This document shows, one piece after another, positions 43,021 to 53,104 of a stretch of DNA of 64,000 bases. Numbering within the stretch: the stretch's first letter is position 1; every line of letters starts with the position of its first letter. The notes under the pieces were generated by a model. The model ran no database searches. It had not been told where the DNA came from and worked only from the letters and a program-made list of their open reading frames with translations. The translations under genes were made by a program, and so were the position numbers. This DNA is from Leishmania mexicana MHOM/GT/2001/U1103 (taxonomy: Eukaryota > Euglenozoa > Kinetoplastea > Trypanosomatida > Trypanosomatidae), in the NCBI RefSeq assembly GCF_000234665.1, contig NC_018324.1:1608942-1672941 (forward strand), written 5' to 3'.

Positions 43021-46000
43021 ATGCCACGCACTCGCCGCAGCACATCGTCACAATCGCGACGAGCTGGGACTGTTGCAGCAGATCCGGCTTCCAGATCCCT
43101 CATGCGCTCCCCGCGCCGCACCGGGCAGGAAAAGGGCGAGCCCTGCTACGAGGTGGCTGAAACCAGGGAGGAGGTGACAACCTATATCGTTACCTCGAAT
43201 CATGTACCCGTGGCTGCAGAACGCTTGCCGCCGCACCAAGAACACTTGCCGAAAGGCACTGGCGGACGCACACAAGGTTGCAGTGGAGATGCTCGGCAGG
43301 AATACCCTCGACTGGCGTATTACGGCAATGACCGCGCTACACGGGCGAATCAGAGCGCTGTCAAAGTGACGGACGACAGTGCGCGGCGGAGGCCGCATTT
43401 CAGTGCTCTCGCCGTTGCCCCTGGCAGCCGCTACGTCAGCGTAGCCAATCGCGGCGGCCCCACGCACAGCAGCAACGCGACGTCGAACTCTGCGACGCGC
43501 AGGCACGCCACTGGCGCTCATCCATCACGCTCTTCCCGCGTAGTGAAGGCTCCAGTCGATATTTCAACGCTGGAGGACTACAAAACGCCGACACGCCGTC
43601 GCCGAAGTGGTGGGCGCTACGCGTATGATCATGGTGTAGGGCATACGGAGGCTCCTCGAGCGGGGCGCGGTGGCCGCCACGGTCGTCAAGGCTTCCCCGC
43701 AGACGTGTTCGCGTATGACAACATTGATGTGGAAGAGATGGAGGCAAACTCTGCTGCAGCGGCGGCGGCAGCGCAGCCGTACCACTTTCGGGTTCGTCTG
43801 CACGAATGCCGAGGCGTTTTCGCCGATCTAAAGGCGTCTGGCCGTCCTCCACCTGCGGTCTACGTTGCCGTGCACACCGTGGAGGAACGCGGCCACTCTG
43901 GCATTGCAGACAAGGGCAGCTACAACCCCGTCTTCTGCGACGAGTTCATGTTCTCGTCGACCGATCCGGAGCACGATGCGCTGGTGTGCACGCTGGTGGC
44001 AGCCAGCTCAGTAAACACCTCGAGCGGGAGCCGCACGCAACGGGACAAAAAGGTGGCAGAGTGCGTGCTGTCGCTGCACAACTTAGCGTGGCAGGTGGAG
44101 CGGAAGGTGTGGGTGCCGCTGGTGCGACACCCCTGCACCTCGCAGGCGTACGAGCAGGGCGAGGTGCTGGTCAGCATCTACTCTGCTGACTTCGGCTACG
44201 CCGATGTGGCGACAGAGGAGGAGGAAGCGGCGTGTTCTGCCGCCATCCATGACACACTGACCCGGTACGCCCCGCAGGAGCTGCACCGACTGGACTGGAT
44301 GACGTCTGCGTATGTGAACAAAGGCCCCGAGGCGCTGTCTCAGCTACGTGCGTCTTACCGGGCCCGCACAATCGAGCCCGTGACGGTGCGCGTGACGGTG
44401 CAGCGCGTCGACGGCTTGACGGACGCGGCTGGGGGTCCGACTCGGGCCTCCGATATCTACGTGGTGCTCTGTGACGGCCAGGTGGAGTGGCGGTCCAAGA
44501 CGGTGCCGTACCGTCGCTGCGCCATCATCAATCAGGAATTCAACCTTTCCCTGGCTAATCCAGCGGTGGACACGCTGCGCGTGACGGTGTTTGGCAACGA
44601 CCGCAAGCTTGGGGAGGCCATCGCTGGTCTCACGAACGTACAGGCTGGGAAGGCGAAGGAAGTGACACTGATGCTCGTGCGCGCTGCCGAAACTGGCGAT
44701 GCCTCGAACGGGGGACAGCTAGCGATCACACTTCAGACCGAGAAGTACAGCAGTCCACACCAAATGTCTGCCAAGCAGGAGGCTCGGCTGCGCGAACGCG
44801 TGCTGGCGCACTTGTGGTGTTACCTTCGTGACGATCTGCACCGCCTTGACGCCATTGTGGGCAGCATTGACAACGAAGAGGCCTATATGCAGGAGTGGGC
44901 TCGCACCGTCGGCCCCGAACAGAAGCCGAGATGGCTTAAGGTCAGCGTACGAGAGGCACGCAATATTATCGCCGACGGCGGGCTGCTGCCGCGGTGCTAC
45001 GCGCGCATTACTGCCGGGCCGACGACCGTGCGTACAGGACTTGCCACCGTCCGCAACGGCGCCGTGACGTTTAAAGACTCCTTTAGAGTGCAGGTGTATG
45101 ACCTTTCCCACGACGCTGTCGAAGTTATGATCGTCACGGCGGGTGATGACGGGGAGCGGGAGAGGAGCCGGGTGTGCTTCGGCGTCGCAACCCTTCCTCG
45201 CCAGGGCCTAGTCGTGCGCTCGCTTCACCTCGTCTCCGCTGCGACGAAGCGCGCTGCTCACGTGCAGGGCGAGCTGACGGTGGAACTGGTGGCAGAGGAC
45301 TTCGGACTCACTGGCGCGTTGGCAGTCGCTGCGGCTGAAAACGCCAGTTTCGCGTCTAGTGTGCACATGCAGCGGCTGGAGGCCATTATGCAGCGCAGCT
45401 CACCAGAGAAGCTGCACCGCGTGCCTTACATGCTTGACACGGCGCCGCCCGGTAAGGCCGAGCGCGTCGTCGAGGATGAGGCAAAACTGCACAGCGGCGA
45501 CGTGGCGGTGGCGCCGATGACGGTCAAGATCCTCGGCGTCAAGGCCTTTAAGCCTGCCGTGGATTTCTACGTGAAGGTGTACCTCAATAACGAGCCGATT
45601 CTTCGCACCGGAGATGTGAGAGGATCGACAGTGGTTACCATAGATATCGAAGACAACAACGAGGCGACGGTTCGGCTGAAAGATGCTCCGCAGGCTCTCA
45701 TGACCTTCAAGATCGCTCAGCACCGCACGCTTCGAAAGACGGCGGTGCTTGGCGAGGCCGAGGTAGCCTTGGCGAACCTTGTGCGAGGAGAGAAGAACGT
45801 GCTGTGGGTGCCATTCTTCCAGCCGGCGAAGAAATCGGGGTCTGGCAGCGGTGCCGAGAGCCGTCGCTGCTCGGCGTCATGCACGTCTGAAAACCGAGAC
45901 AACGTTGTAAAGTTGAAGGGAAATCGTATGCCGAACTCAAACGGAGCCGCGGCAGCTCGGCAGCAGCAGTCGCCAGGCGCGTTACTGGCACGCCACAGCG

Positions 46001-47901
46001 CCACTGCTGCCTCGCCTGTAGGCGTACTGGGCCTGGAGTTGCAGTCTAATGCGTTTCCAGTGACCACCGTCACAGAGTACAAGCTGGACGACGAGTGTGG
46101 GCGAAAGGGCGTATCGGCGCAGGAGGCGGTCACAGAGGATGTGACGTCGCTGATTGCCAAGATGAGACCGAGCGAGTTGCCAAAGGTGCAGCCCATGATT
46201 GCACAGTGCACGTCGTTGAAAAGTGCCCACGACGAGCTTCGCGCAGAGCTGTCGACGAGGTCGATCTTGGGTACCGTCTACGTGAACATTGAATCCGTGG
46301 ATTTCGCGACAGAGGCGGGCAGGTCGCAAGAGGCACAGGGCGCGGTTGCGGTGGAGGCTGTCTACGGTAGCGAGCGTCAAGAATCACGCAAGCGGATGGG
46401 GTTTGCGAAAGACGCGCTGCATCAGCGACAGCTCTACACCCAGATCCGCCTCGATATCCCCGCGAAGCTTGACAGCGCCATCAGCGGCCGCAATGGTGCC
46501 ATGTCGAGATCCGCAGCATATGCCAAGAGCGTGCCAGCCCTGGAGTTGCGCCTGGTTGGCGTTCAGGGCAACGAGGGTGCATCAGGCGCGGTGTTGGTCC
46601 CGGTTGGGAGTGTTTCTAGTGGCGGCGCATTCGGTGAGGGTAATAAGGGCGTGTATCACTACGATGCCGCCGATACCGACTCAGACGACACGGAGGACTC
46701 CTACTACGTGGGCGGCGAGAACAATCTTCACCGCTATATAAGGTTCCCCCAGAACCCCGGCCGACTCCGGAGCACCAGGCAGCCGGAGGAGGAGCACATG
46801 GAACGTCCGTCGAAGATGCGCATTAGGCAGCAAGGGCAGCAGCAGCAGCAGCATCCGCACCGCAACGGCGGATCAACCGTCTCATCATACTCTAACACCT
46901 ACCACAATATCCCTGAGGTTCAGCACAGCAGCTATCGCGAAAAGGACGGCAAGTGCTACGTCGGAGGCGCGAATAGCATTCATAGCTACACGGACTCTCC
47001 AGGGCAATCTTTTCGGCACAGCGTCGCCAGCGCGGAGCGGACGCCGTCCCGCCACCACGTCGGGTTGGCAAACGCGAGTAGAAGCAACCTGCAGGCCGGT
47101 AGCACGTCACGGTCTTCGACTGCTGCGTTGGTGCCGTACAAGTGGAGCACCCCGTATAGAGGCGAAATCGGTGTCGTCCACCTGTCCCTGCGCGCGCTCC
47201 TGACGAAGCCGCTGTACAAGATCGGCGACAAGCTCCGTGTGCCGATCGTCGCACCAGTCATTCCAGCCAAGCTGTCCTACCGTGCCCGTTGCTCCCCTGC
47301 GGTTAATCAACGCTGCATCGTTGGCCACGTCACGCTGCGGCTAACACTGCCGGCCTTTGAGCACATTCCTGAGTCACTGCGGCTGGGCGGTCACAACAGC
47401 ATGTCGAAGGTAGTGCCGGACTACGTGCACTACTATGAGCGACGCATCGGCGCATACTTGCGATCGCACTGCGCGCGGGACCTGGTATCGTTCCACTACG
47501 ATTTGTACGAGCGGGATGTGGTGTCCGGGTGCTGGCCGGTGTCCCTGCGCCAGTGGATGCAGATGCTGATCAAGCGATGTGGTCCCGAGACGGAATACGT
47601 TGGCCCGGAACCCTCGCTCCCCTTCGTCCCCGAAGAGTGGGAGCTTGTGCGGCAGCGCGCCGACGCGCTGCGACGTGAGCGGGAGGCGGCTCTCGCGCCA
47701 GTAAAGCAGGGCAGCAAAGTCGGGGGTGACCATCACGACGACCACATTGACATTTACTCCAGCCGAGGTGCGAGCCCCTTTGTCCAGTCACGCGGCAACT
47801 CCCCAGGTCGCAGGACATGGGCGGATAGGACGAAGGGCCGCCGTGTGAACGGGAGACTCGATGGAGGGGCGGCGTCAGCGGAAGCGGTGGACCGCTTCTA
47901 G
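43021..47901 (+). CDS. Giant multi-C2-domain protein 2 (1626 residues)
   Basis: Paralogue of the preceding C2 giant. Residues 1-250 are basic, Arg/Ser/Gly/His-rich and disordered, ending in a short alanine run. C2-like segments follow at about 254-398, 452-575, 639-765, 830-938 and 1082-1220. Between them are the same helical signatures (TRYAPQELHRLDW near 411, RDDLHRLDAIVGSIDNEEAY near 600, RSSPEKLHRVPYM near 790). A low-complexity insert (about 1220-1375) contains a five-Gln tract and two copies of a YVGGxNxxHxY motif. It then rejoins a beta segment (about 1381-1410, GEIGVVHLSLRALL) and a helical C-terminal domain (about 1467-1530) that aligns with the end of the first giant: YVHYYERRIGAYL here, YVRYYTDRICRLL there. 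The last 90 residues are polar and disordered. No membrane segment. Likely a structural or adaptor protein; function unknown. Confidence 0.87.
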   Translation: MPRTRRSTSSQSRRAGTVAADPASRSLMRSPRRTGQEKGEPCYEVAETREEVTTYIVTSNHVPVAAERLPPHQEHLPKGTGGRTQGCSGDARQEYPRLAYYGNDRATRANQSAVKVTDDSARRRPHFSALAVAPGSRYVSVANRGGPTHSSNATSNSATRRHATGAHPSRSSRVVKAPVDISTLEDYKTPTRRRRSGGRYAYDHGVGHTEAPRAGRGGRHGRQGFPADVFAYDNIDVEEMEANSAAAAAAAQPYHFRVRLHECRGVFADLKASGRPPPAVYVAVHTVEERGHSGIADKGSYNPVFCDEFMFSSTDPEHDALVCTLVAASSVNTSSGSRTQRDKKVAECVLSLHNLAWQVERKVWVPLVRHPCTSQAYEQGEVLVSIYSADFGYADVATEEEEAACSAAIHDTLTRYAPQELHRLDWMTSAYVNKGPEALSQLRASYRARTIEPVTVRVTVQRVDGLTDAAGGPTRASDIYVVLCDGQVEWRSKTVPYRRCAIINQEFNLSLANPAVDTLRVTVFGNDRKLGEAIAGLTNVQAGKAKEVTLMLVRAAETGDASNGGQLAITLQTEKYSSPHQMSAKQEARLRERVLAHLWCYLRDDLHRLDAIVGSIDNEEAYMQEWARTVGPEQKPRWLKVSVREARNIIADGGLLPRCYARITAGPTTVRTGLATVRNGAVTFKDSFRVQVYDLSHDAVEVMIVTAGDDGERERSRVCFGVATLPRQGLVVRSLHLVSAATKRAAHVQGELTVELVAEDFGLTGALAVAAAENASFASSVHMQRLEAIMQRSSPEKLHRVPYMLDTAPPGKAERVVEDEAKLHSGDVAVAPMTVKILGVKAFKPAVDFYVKVYLNNEPILRTGDVRGSTVVTIDIEDNNEATVRLKDAPQALMTFKIAQHRTLRKTAVLGEAEVALANLVRGEKNVLWVPFFQPAKKSGSGSGAESRRCSASCTSENRDNVVKLKGNRMPNSNGAAAARQQQSPGALLARHSATAASPVGVLGLELQSNAFPVTTVTEYKLDDECGRKGVSAQEAVTEDVTSLIAKMRPSELPKVQPMIAQCTSLKSAHDELRAELSTRSILGTVYVNIESVDFATEAGRSQEAQGAVAVEAVYGSERQESRKRMGFAKDALHQRQLYTQIRLDIPAKLDSAISGRNGAMSRSAAYAKSVPALELRLVGVQGNEGASGAVLVPVGSVSSGGAFGEGNKGVYHYDAADTDSDDTEDSYYVGGENNLHRYIRFPQNPGRLRSTRQPEEEHMERPSKMRIRQQGQQQQQHPHRNGGSTVSSYSNTYHNIPEVQHSSYREKDGKCYVGGANSIHSYTDSPGQSFRHSVASAERTPSRHHVGLANASRSNLQAGSTSRSSTAALVPYKWSTPYRGEIGVVHLSLRALLTKPLYKIGDKLRVPIVAPVIPAKLSYRARCSPAVNQRCIVGHVTLRLTLPAFEHIPESLRLGGHNSMSKVVPDYVHYYERRIGAYLRSHCARDLVSFHYDLYERDVVSGCWPVSLRQWMQMLIKRCGPETEYVGPEPSLPFVPEEWELVRQRADALRREREAALAPVKQGSKVGGDHHDDHIDIYSSRGASPFVQSRGNSPGRRTWADRTKGRRVNGRLDGGAASAEAVDRF

Positions 47902-50087
47902 TGCTCAGAGCACCTGCCCGAGTGCTTTCTTTTATGCCAATGTTGTCTCTCTCTCACACCCCCTTTGCCGTTCGTATTCTGTGGACGTTTTGTGCCGAAC
48001 GGCCCATGCTGAATGAGCCGCGTCTCTCTTGAAGTGCCGCTTTTGTGACAGGTGCCCCCCCCCCCGCTGGCTTTCTTTTGTTCTCTTTGCCCTGCCCCAG
48101 CTGTTGCATGCTTGCCCCCTTTTCTCTTCCCGTCCGTTTCATCTCACGTGCACGCGGTCTTGCACGGGCCACCTAGTGTGTATGTACGTGTCTGTGTATA
48201 TATATATGTGTAAATCACTGGCTCTCGCTTGTCCCTCATCGACTGCGCTTCCAATGCACAACATCGTTTTTTTCTGTCATTTATTATCTCCCGCTCGATT
48301 CCACTCGGTGCGCGTTTTCGCTTTTCTTCCACTGCATGAGTTGTCTTCGTTGGTGTTCTCTGACGTGAGGGGCCTCATTGCGCCGCCGGTACCTCTTGGG
48401 GGATGTGTGTCTTTCTGCGCATTCCCTTTTTTCTTTTTTTTTGCGATGTGTGTCCTCGCTGACGTGTGTATTCGCGTTGCTGTCCTTCCCCCACCGTGCG
48501 CACGTCGTCTCGACTCGTCAAGAGGGTGTACAGGCCTCTTCCGCACCCGCGGGCTCTTTCGCACAGGGAGGCAGTGTGTCGGGGGCACAGTGTGATGGTG
48601 TTTGGCTGGCGGGAGGAGAAGGGAAGAGGGGAGTGAGAGTGACACAATTTAAGGCGCTGGCCGAGGCGCGTTGCTTCGTCCATCCGATTTTCCGCCCCCA
48701 CTTCTCTCCTCACCTTCCTCCCTCCATCAATTCATGGTGTGACAAAGGCGTCCTTCATGGCCCCATGCGTCATCGAGCCTGTCAGCGGTATAGTGTCTTT
48801 TGTCGTTGCTGGGCACACACCCACATACTCTTTCTCTGTACATATCTGTGGGCGTACTTGCGCTTTGTCTTTTCGATAGAAGGCACTCTTTCTCTTCTCC
48901 ACTCGCTTGTTCTTTGTCTCCTTGGGTGTCGCACAAGTGAAGTCTGTCATGCACATCGTACCTCTGTGCCTGCCCCCTCCCTTACCGGGCGTGTGTGTGC
49001 CCCTCGCCCTGAATCCTGTGTGTGTGTGGGTGGGTGCGTATGGTGAGGTTCTACATGGTCTGTGCCGTGCGTTGATGTGTTTCACTCTTTTGATGATGTC
49101 ACTCATCGTTCTCTCCAACGAGAAAGGCGGAAAAAGTTTGCATGCAGCGCTTTTTTACGTGTGCATGCTCGTGTGTGCGCGCGTGTATATCACGCACTGT
49201 GCCACGTGTGCCACGCACACCCAGATGGCCCTGCTTTCAGCTTCGCTGCTGGACCCCGTGTTTTTGTCGCACCTTCTCACGCATTTTTGGAGGACGGTAG
49301 CACCGCATGTGCTGTTTACTCCTTAATGTGACCGAGTCGGAGCACCACCGGAGCACAGGTGTAGGATGCGTTATGTGCGGGGAGGGTATGCGCTCTGGGC
49401 CTCACGCACACTTTGGCCATCGTCAAGGGCCACTCATCCTCCTCTTTTCTGTCTTGCTTGTCTTCGGATGGTGCTGTGCTGCTCTCTCTCTCTCTCGTTC
49501 ATCTATTTTGCCTCTGGGCTCACCATGCTTACGGGCCTCAACCCGGCTGTCACTGCATGCTCATAATCGTACACGCACCTCATCCATACATCCTCGCGCT
49601 GATGTGTATGCTGAGTTGCGAAGTCCACAGGAATACCGCTTCCACGCACCGTCATCAGACTATAGATCTAGCGCCGACCACGGAAAAGGGTGACGAAGCT
49701 TCTCACCCGCCATCATAACGTACGCGTACCACATGTTTTTTATTTCATTTTTTTTATTTCGCGCGTGATTTTATCTTTGTTTGCACCTCTGCTTGTTTCC
49801 GACGCGTCCGTTACGCCCTTTTTTTTCTTGCTGACCGGAACGGCTAACACGGAGAAGAGGGTCGAGCGCTTAGAGACAGTGACGATTGGCAACTTTCAGC
49901 GAGTGACTCTTCTCCTCGTGGCGCTTTCTGATTCGACTTTCGAGTTAGCGTGAGGAGGAGCGCACAAAGAGAGTTGTTTTTAGTTTAGCTCACACGACGC
50001 GCGGAGCTTTACCGCCCCTTCCCCCCTCCCTCGGGAGGTCGCCATTGCGGTAGCTTTACTTGACGCTGTCTCTTAGATAACGTTGCG
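47902..50087. other. Intergenic region
   Basis: Pyrimidine-rich spacer with a poly-C run at about 48055-48064, a TA run near 48196-48208 and poly-T tracts. Open frames here translate to Cys/Val/Phe-rich sequence without motifs. No gene supported. Confidence 0.6.
50013..50037 (+). promoter_or_regulatory. Candidate trans-splice acceptor for 50088 gene
   Basis: A C-rich pyrimidine tract is followed by AG at 50036-50037, giving a 50-base 5' UTR. A second possible AG is at 50075-50076 after a shorter tract. Confidence 0.4.
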
Positions 50088-51665
50088 ATGAGCAGCTCCG
50101 ACGCTGTGGTGCCGGAGGGTAACTTGCACCCGAGGCTAATGACTCACCGGCCCGACAGTGACTCGTACACCAGCTCGGCACGTCAGACCTCTCGTAGCTC
50201 CCGGGCGGTCCCCACGAACGCGGAACTTGCATACGCGGGAGTAACGGCGCAGGACGGTGTGGTCCAGCAGCTTTCTGCGCGCAGTGAGGAGAGAGGGTCG
50301 CTGGCTGGGCCGCGCGAAGTGTCGGCACAGAGTAACTTTAGTCACCGGGCCTTGAGGGCGATCACAGCGGGCGGGTCGATTGACGAGCCATTGCGGTTTA
50401 GCGAACCGCACCAGCGCCGCGTCATTAGTGACACCCCTCGCGAGCAGCAACCGCAGCAGCATCAGTCGCAGGCGACGCGCAGCACATCGCACAGTGGCGT
50501 GGCTCGAAACTCAACGGGAGCCGACAGCTCGCGGGAGCCGATCCGCCCTGGCCGCAGCGACCGCAGCTCCACCCCGCGGATCCCATCGAAACACAACGAC
50601 CCGTACGCACACGTCACCTCCGTCGTGCAGGAGTACCGCCAAAGCCGCATCACTACCCTGGGGGCGCTGTACAGGGTGGTGCGCACTCATTCTAACTCAT
50701 CCGTTTCACAAGGTTATGGTACAAGGCAGACTCAGAGCGCGTCGCCGCGCTCGGCGGAGGCGAGGTACAACACCGCAGCACACAGGCGGACATCTGCGCG
50801 TCCCAGAGATGAATCGCAGCGGGTGTCTTCCGTGTCGTCTCGCACTCGGCAGAACTCTCCGCTGCCACGGGCGGTGGAGGAAGAGTACCTTCGTGGTGGC
50901 GTGCCGCGCGCCGCCCTCGACGCCCCGCACATTCGCTATGCTGAAGCACTATACAACATGTACAACTACTCCTCCTTTGCCCAGCGCCACGCGGGCACGT
51001 CTTCTAGGTCCAGCAACATGACCGAGTACGTGCCAGATGTGGCAAAGCGGATACCAGACCGCTTCAAATACGTTCCACCAACGGAGGAGGAGCGGCGCCT
51101 CCATCGCGAGGCGACTCTGCGCGCTCTCGAGGAATGGCGTAGGCGGCACTGGGCCGGGGAGAATTCCAGCTGTGACGACAGCATTGGGATGGCCGGCCGC
51201 GGCGCCGCGGTCGAACCGCGCGACCGAAATCCAACCAAGAACCAGACTTGCAACTCCTCTCAGCGACCGCAGCTGGCTGACCACGAGAAGACGGCGGCTT
51301 GGGCGCTGCAGAAGGAGTTTGGAAACACTTCTGACTCTCCCTCTGGCCAAACAGGGGACTCTTTCACGCCCTCTAAGAAGCGCAGCGCAAAGAAGGCGAG
51401 GAAGGTCAGGGAGGCGGCCGAGCAGCACGATGACTACTCCACGAATGAGGGCGCAGGAGAGTGGGAGCGACCGAAATCATTTGTGGGAAAACGATCTGGC
51501 ACGCCGAGTAGCCGCCGTCAGAACGGCGCTGGATCGCGAGCCTCGTCGCGCATGGGACGCAAGTCCCCATCGGAGTCAGCGCGTGCCGAAGGCGGCACAG
51601 CGCTGAACTCCTTCCGCCGAAAGTTGCTGTTTGACGTGGTTGCCCCTTCCGTGTCCATCGCATAG
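50088..51665 (+). CDS. Low-complexity Ser/Arg/Gln-rich protein, unknown function
   Basis: 525 residues. Mostly disordered and rich in Ser, Arg, Gln, Thr and Pro. One more ordered part lies at about residues 275-365, with aromatic and helical character (RYAEALYNMYNYSSFAQRH, then RIPDRFKYVPPTEEERR and a Trp-containing helix, LEEWRRRHW). This central part is the likely conserved core. Clusters of Lys/Arg near 425-440 (KKRSAKKARK) resemble a nuclear localisation signal but may simply reflect composition. No enzyme motif, signal peptide or membrane segment. The long GC-rich frame, clean start and following stop support a real gene. Function unknown. Confidence 0.78.
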   Translation: MSSSDAVVPEGNLHPRLMTHRPDSDSYTSSARQTSRSSRAVPTNAELAYAGVTAQDGVVQQLSARSEERGSLAGPREVSAQSNFSHRALRAITAGGSIDEPLRFSEPHQRRVISDTPREQQPQQHQSQATRSTSHSGVARNSTGADSSREPIRPGRSDRSSTPRIPSKHNDPYAHVTSVVQEYRQSRITTLGALYRVVRTHSNSSVSQGYGTRQTQSASPRSAEARYNTAAHRRTSARPRDESQRVSSVSSRTRQNSPLPRAVEEEYLRGGVPRAALDAPHIRYAEALYNMYNYSSFAQRHAGTSSRSSNMTEYVPDVAKRIPDRFKYVPPTEEERRLHREATLRALEEWRRRHWAGENSSCDDSIGMAGRGAAVEPRDRNPTKNQTCNSSQRPQLADHEKTAAWALQKEFGNTSDSPSGQTGDSFTPSKKRSAKKARKVREAAEQHDDYSTNEGAGEWERPKSFVGKRSGTPSSRRQNGAGSRASSRMGRKSPSESARAEGGTALNSFRRKLLFDVVAPSVSIA

Positions 51666-53104
51666 AATCCACTTAGAGCTTCCGGTGAACCCTGAACGCA
51701 GAGAAGGCTGACACGGTGCGTGGTAAATGACGACGATGGCGGATGTCGTCTGTGCGGTGGTGTATATATATATGTGTGTGTGTCTAGAGTGGTACACTTA
51801 CTTTGCTCTTTGGTTGTGTTTATTGTCTCCGACCTGCGCAGAGCGCGAAGGCAGTGGCTTGGGTATTTGTGCGCCTGTATATTAGTGTACGGATGTGCTT
51901 GCGTGCGTGTGTGTGTGCCGTTTATTCTCTTCTGTTTTCCTCTTATGCCCCATATCAGTTTTGTACGGCATTGGCTGATTACGTCGTTGGGTGGGTTTGC
52001 TTTCCTTCTGTGAGAGGATTGCGGTGGTGGTCTCCGTTGACCCTCCACCCCCTCCCCGTTCCCTCTTCTATGCGTCGCTGCTATCGTGTTGCTTGCTTCT
52101 TCCCGTCAATCATTCTCCACATGGCTCATGACAGCCTCGCGGCTGTCTTCTCACGCAACTTTGTTCCTTTATTTTTCCTGTCTTCATATAGCTGTTCTGT
52201 ACTGTTGTTTCTCCATAGAGTGACGCTCCAGTGGGTAAAAGAGGTGAAAGGCAGGGTCGTCGAGGCACCTGTGCGCACCAGAGGCTGCGCCTGCGTCGTT
52301 GGCTCGCAGATGCCGTCGGCAACAGATGCCTAAAAGTGGTCCTGGCAACCTGCATCATCCCTGTCTGTGCCACAGCGAGGGTGCAGGTGGCTTCAGCGAG
52401 GAACAAGGGAGAAGAGCGAAGAAAACAACGTTCTCTTCCGCCTCTGCTGTAGATCACCAAACGACACTGGTGAATGCCCATCCTCACACGCCGCTTCATC
52501 ACCTGGGGACGATGCGCTTGGCAATACCTGCATCTCGTCCACTCCTCGCGACGAGATTCAGTATGTGACAATAAACCAGCCGAATGTTTTCTCTCACCTC
52601 GCCATCGCTTTCTCTCCAACTCGTCGACTGCTCCCTGCCCCACACGAAGGGAGTTATCTCCACCAGTGTTGGTCGCACTGCGCGCGTCACAGCGGTCAGA
52701 GAAGAGGGAGCGAAGTGTTTCGTGCCGCTGCGATCTGAGAAGGATCACAAACTTCTCTTGTCTCGAAGGTCACTCCACCTCGTCTGCAGGTCGCATAGTG
52801 TTTTCGGAGGCTTACGGACGGAAAAGCCTATTCGTGTGCACATCTGACCCAGTCACGCCATCTAATCGCAGGGGACTGGCAGAGCTCATAGCGGGAGTAG
52901 CTTAGTCTCACTCCGCTTTTCTCTTTTATATCCAGTTGCTGGTTGCGGGGGAGGGGAGGGGTGACGTCCTGGAAACATCCCACGTCGCTTTGTGATCTGC
53001 ACAGATACCAGTAGAGGAAAGGCAGGTGGCAGCTGCCCTTTGCGCCGCGGCTGCTCAAGCGCTGGCCTTGTACTGTGGCCGCTATCACACACTTGTCATC
53101 TTGG
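51666..53104. other. Intergenic region and 5' leader
   Basis: Spacer with a TA run at about 51762-51773. The parts around 52230-52500 and 52640-52870 are GC-richer and less pyrimidine-biased than usual, but no gene or clear repeat unit was recognised. Confidence 0.55.
52905..52935 (+). promoter_or_regulatory. Candidate trans-splice acceptor for 53105 gene
   Basis: The pyrimidine-rich segment ending ctcttttatatccag has AG at 52934-52935, about 170 bases before ATG 53105. Confidence 0.4.

Noticed and set aside
51518..52048. 176-codon - strand frame beginning in the spacer and overlapping the 50088 gene
   Set aside because: Antisense to a better-supported gene and to pyrimidine-rich spacer; all other genes are on the + strand.
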